Positions 16,672 through 17,374 of a stretch of 17,374 nucleotides of DNA are shown here, in pieces. A program made the position numbers and the translations under genes. The notes beneath the pieces are model-generated. The model did no database searches. It had not been told where the DNA came from and saw nothing but the letters and a program-made list of their open reading frames with translations. Source of the stretch: Spirogloea muscicola (lineage: Eukaryota > Streptophyta > Zygnematophyceae > Spirogloeales > Spirogloeaceae); NCBI GenBank assembly GCA_009602725.1, contig WELB01000162.1, forward strand, positions 1 through 17,374, written 5' to 3'. Every line of letters begins with the position of its first letter. Position 1 is the stretch's first letter.

Positions 16672-17248
16672 TCCGGTGGAGGCCGGGCTACACGGTGGCG
16701 CTGGAACACCCCAGCATCATGCCTCCGACCGCTGGGGCGGATGGCCGCGTCCACACCCGGCGGGCCGATCTCGTCGCCAGCGCGCTCGGCGGGGGCCCTC
16801 GGCTCATTGCCGATGTTGTCACGTCTGACTGCGTGTTTCCGGCAGCGCCAAGCGTTCCTCCGAGGAGGCGGGCTACGCAGTCCGTCAGGCGGCGGGCGCG
16901 AAGGACCGCAGATACGCGGACCACCCCGTAGGCGACGAGTTTGTCCCACTCGCCGTCGACGTGCACGGGGCCTTTGGGACCAAATGGCTCGACCTTCTCC
17001 ACCGCCTTGCTCGCCGTGCGGTGGCCCGCCGCCACGGGCAGCACGGCGAGCAGCCTGGCTTCAACGTCGCCGGGTCCCTCGCACAGGTGTTCAGGATGCG
17101 CCTTGCCGTTTCCCTCCAGCGGTCTCTTGCGTTTGCCGTCCACCTACGTGCAGGCCGCGCCCTGGCGGCTGCCTCCGGGTTTCGTCAGGGCGACGTCTTC
17201 CCGCCCTCTAGCTATTCTGACCTGCACTTGCTGACTAGAGGTTACTGA
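16672..17248 (+). pseudogene. C-terminal restriction-like endonuclease fragment of an RLE-type LINE (copy 5, frameshifted)
   Basis: The plus-strand frame at 16684-16840 reads G-Y-T-V-A-L-E, then T-R-R-A-D-L-V and L-I-A-D-V-V-T-S-D. It aligns with the endonuclease of the 9304 copy and keeps both Asp positions. A frameshift between 16828 and 16860 moves to another frame: E-E-A-G-Y-A-V-R-Q, A-K-D-R-R-Y-A-D-H-P-V-G-D (KxxKY weakened to DRRY), P-L-A-V-D-V-H-G, and S-L-Q-R-S-L-A-F-A-V-H-L. It ends S-D-L-H-L-L-T-R-G-Y-stop. The zinc motif and everything upstream are missing. It starts directly after the hairpin segment at 16650-16666. Confidence 0.78.
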
Positions 17249-17374
17249 GAGCCTCCTTGTCGTCTTAGCACTTAGTCCCCTGCTTTCTGAGCCATTCGGC
17301 TCCTCTTGACCTTGTCCATTCCTTTTGGGCTGGCTTCTCCCAGCCACCAGTCCATTCGGCCGCGCTTTTTCCTT
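17249..17374 (+). mobile_element. 3' UTR of LINE copy 5 with hairpin, running off the window
   Basis: After the stop at 17248 comes about 75 bp, then TTGTCCATTCCTTTTGGGC and the hairpin GGCTGG-CTTCTC-CCAGCC (17328-17345). This is the same order as in the other copies. Whether a minisatellite follows lies beyond the window. Confidence 0.72.

Overview
The window looks like nuclear DNA of a GC-rich green alga. It holds one spliced host gene with short GT-AG introns, one nuclear-type tRNA-Leu, and a large amount of decayed retrotransposon DNA. A secreted papain-type protease carrying LysM modules fits a volvocine-like or other green alga, since Volvox carteri is known to have a chitin-binding cysteine protease. 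I cannot place the species or lineage further from this sequence alone.

Layout. 1-686 is a very GC-rich 5' flank that opens with a GGGAGGGAGGA-type repeat. 687-4280 (+) is a seven-exon gene for a predicted 849-residue secreted protein: signal peptide, C1A cysteine protease, two EGF-like modules, four to five LysM modules and a C-terminal Kazal-like, Cys-rich region. 4281-5380 is 3' UTR or intergenic DNA with a perfect 15-bp hairpin at 4447-4482. 5405-7870 is an AT-richer, decayed Ty1/copia element on the minus strand, with gag zinc knuckle, pre-integrase, integrase and reverse transcriptase recognisable in copia order. 7895-10250 carries 3' ends of a non-LTR retrotransposon on the minus strand. 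These include a restriction-like-endonuclease (RLE) domain, a 3' UTR hairpin and a minisatellite with units of about 110 bp. 10255-10620 is a GC-rich tandem duplication. 10690-14945 is a patchwork of three copia fragments (plus, minus, plus) with two copies of a short LTR of about 155 bp in opposite orientations. 15138-15217 is tRNA-Leu(AAG). 15358-17374 is a second cluster of RLE-LINE 3' ends on both strands, joined as inverted pairs and mixed with GC-rich simple repeats.

How it fits together. Only the protease gene and the tRNA look like functional host genes. The most unusual non-genic signal is a LINE-like family whose copies share a C-terminal peptide (S-D-x-x-L-L-T-R-G-Y-stop), a strongly palindromic GGGCTGG/CCAGCCC hairpin about 75-115 bp downstream of the stop, and in two copies an array or units of a minisatellite after the hairpin. 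The hairpin appears eight times here on both strands. The protease gene is the best candidate for a noteworthy protein because of its rare combination of modules.
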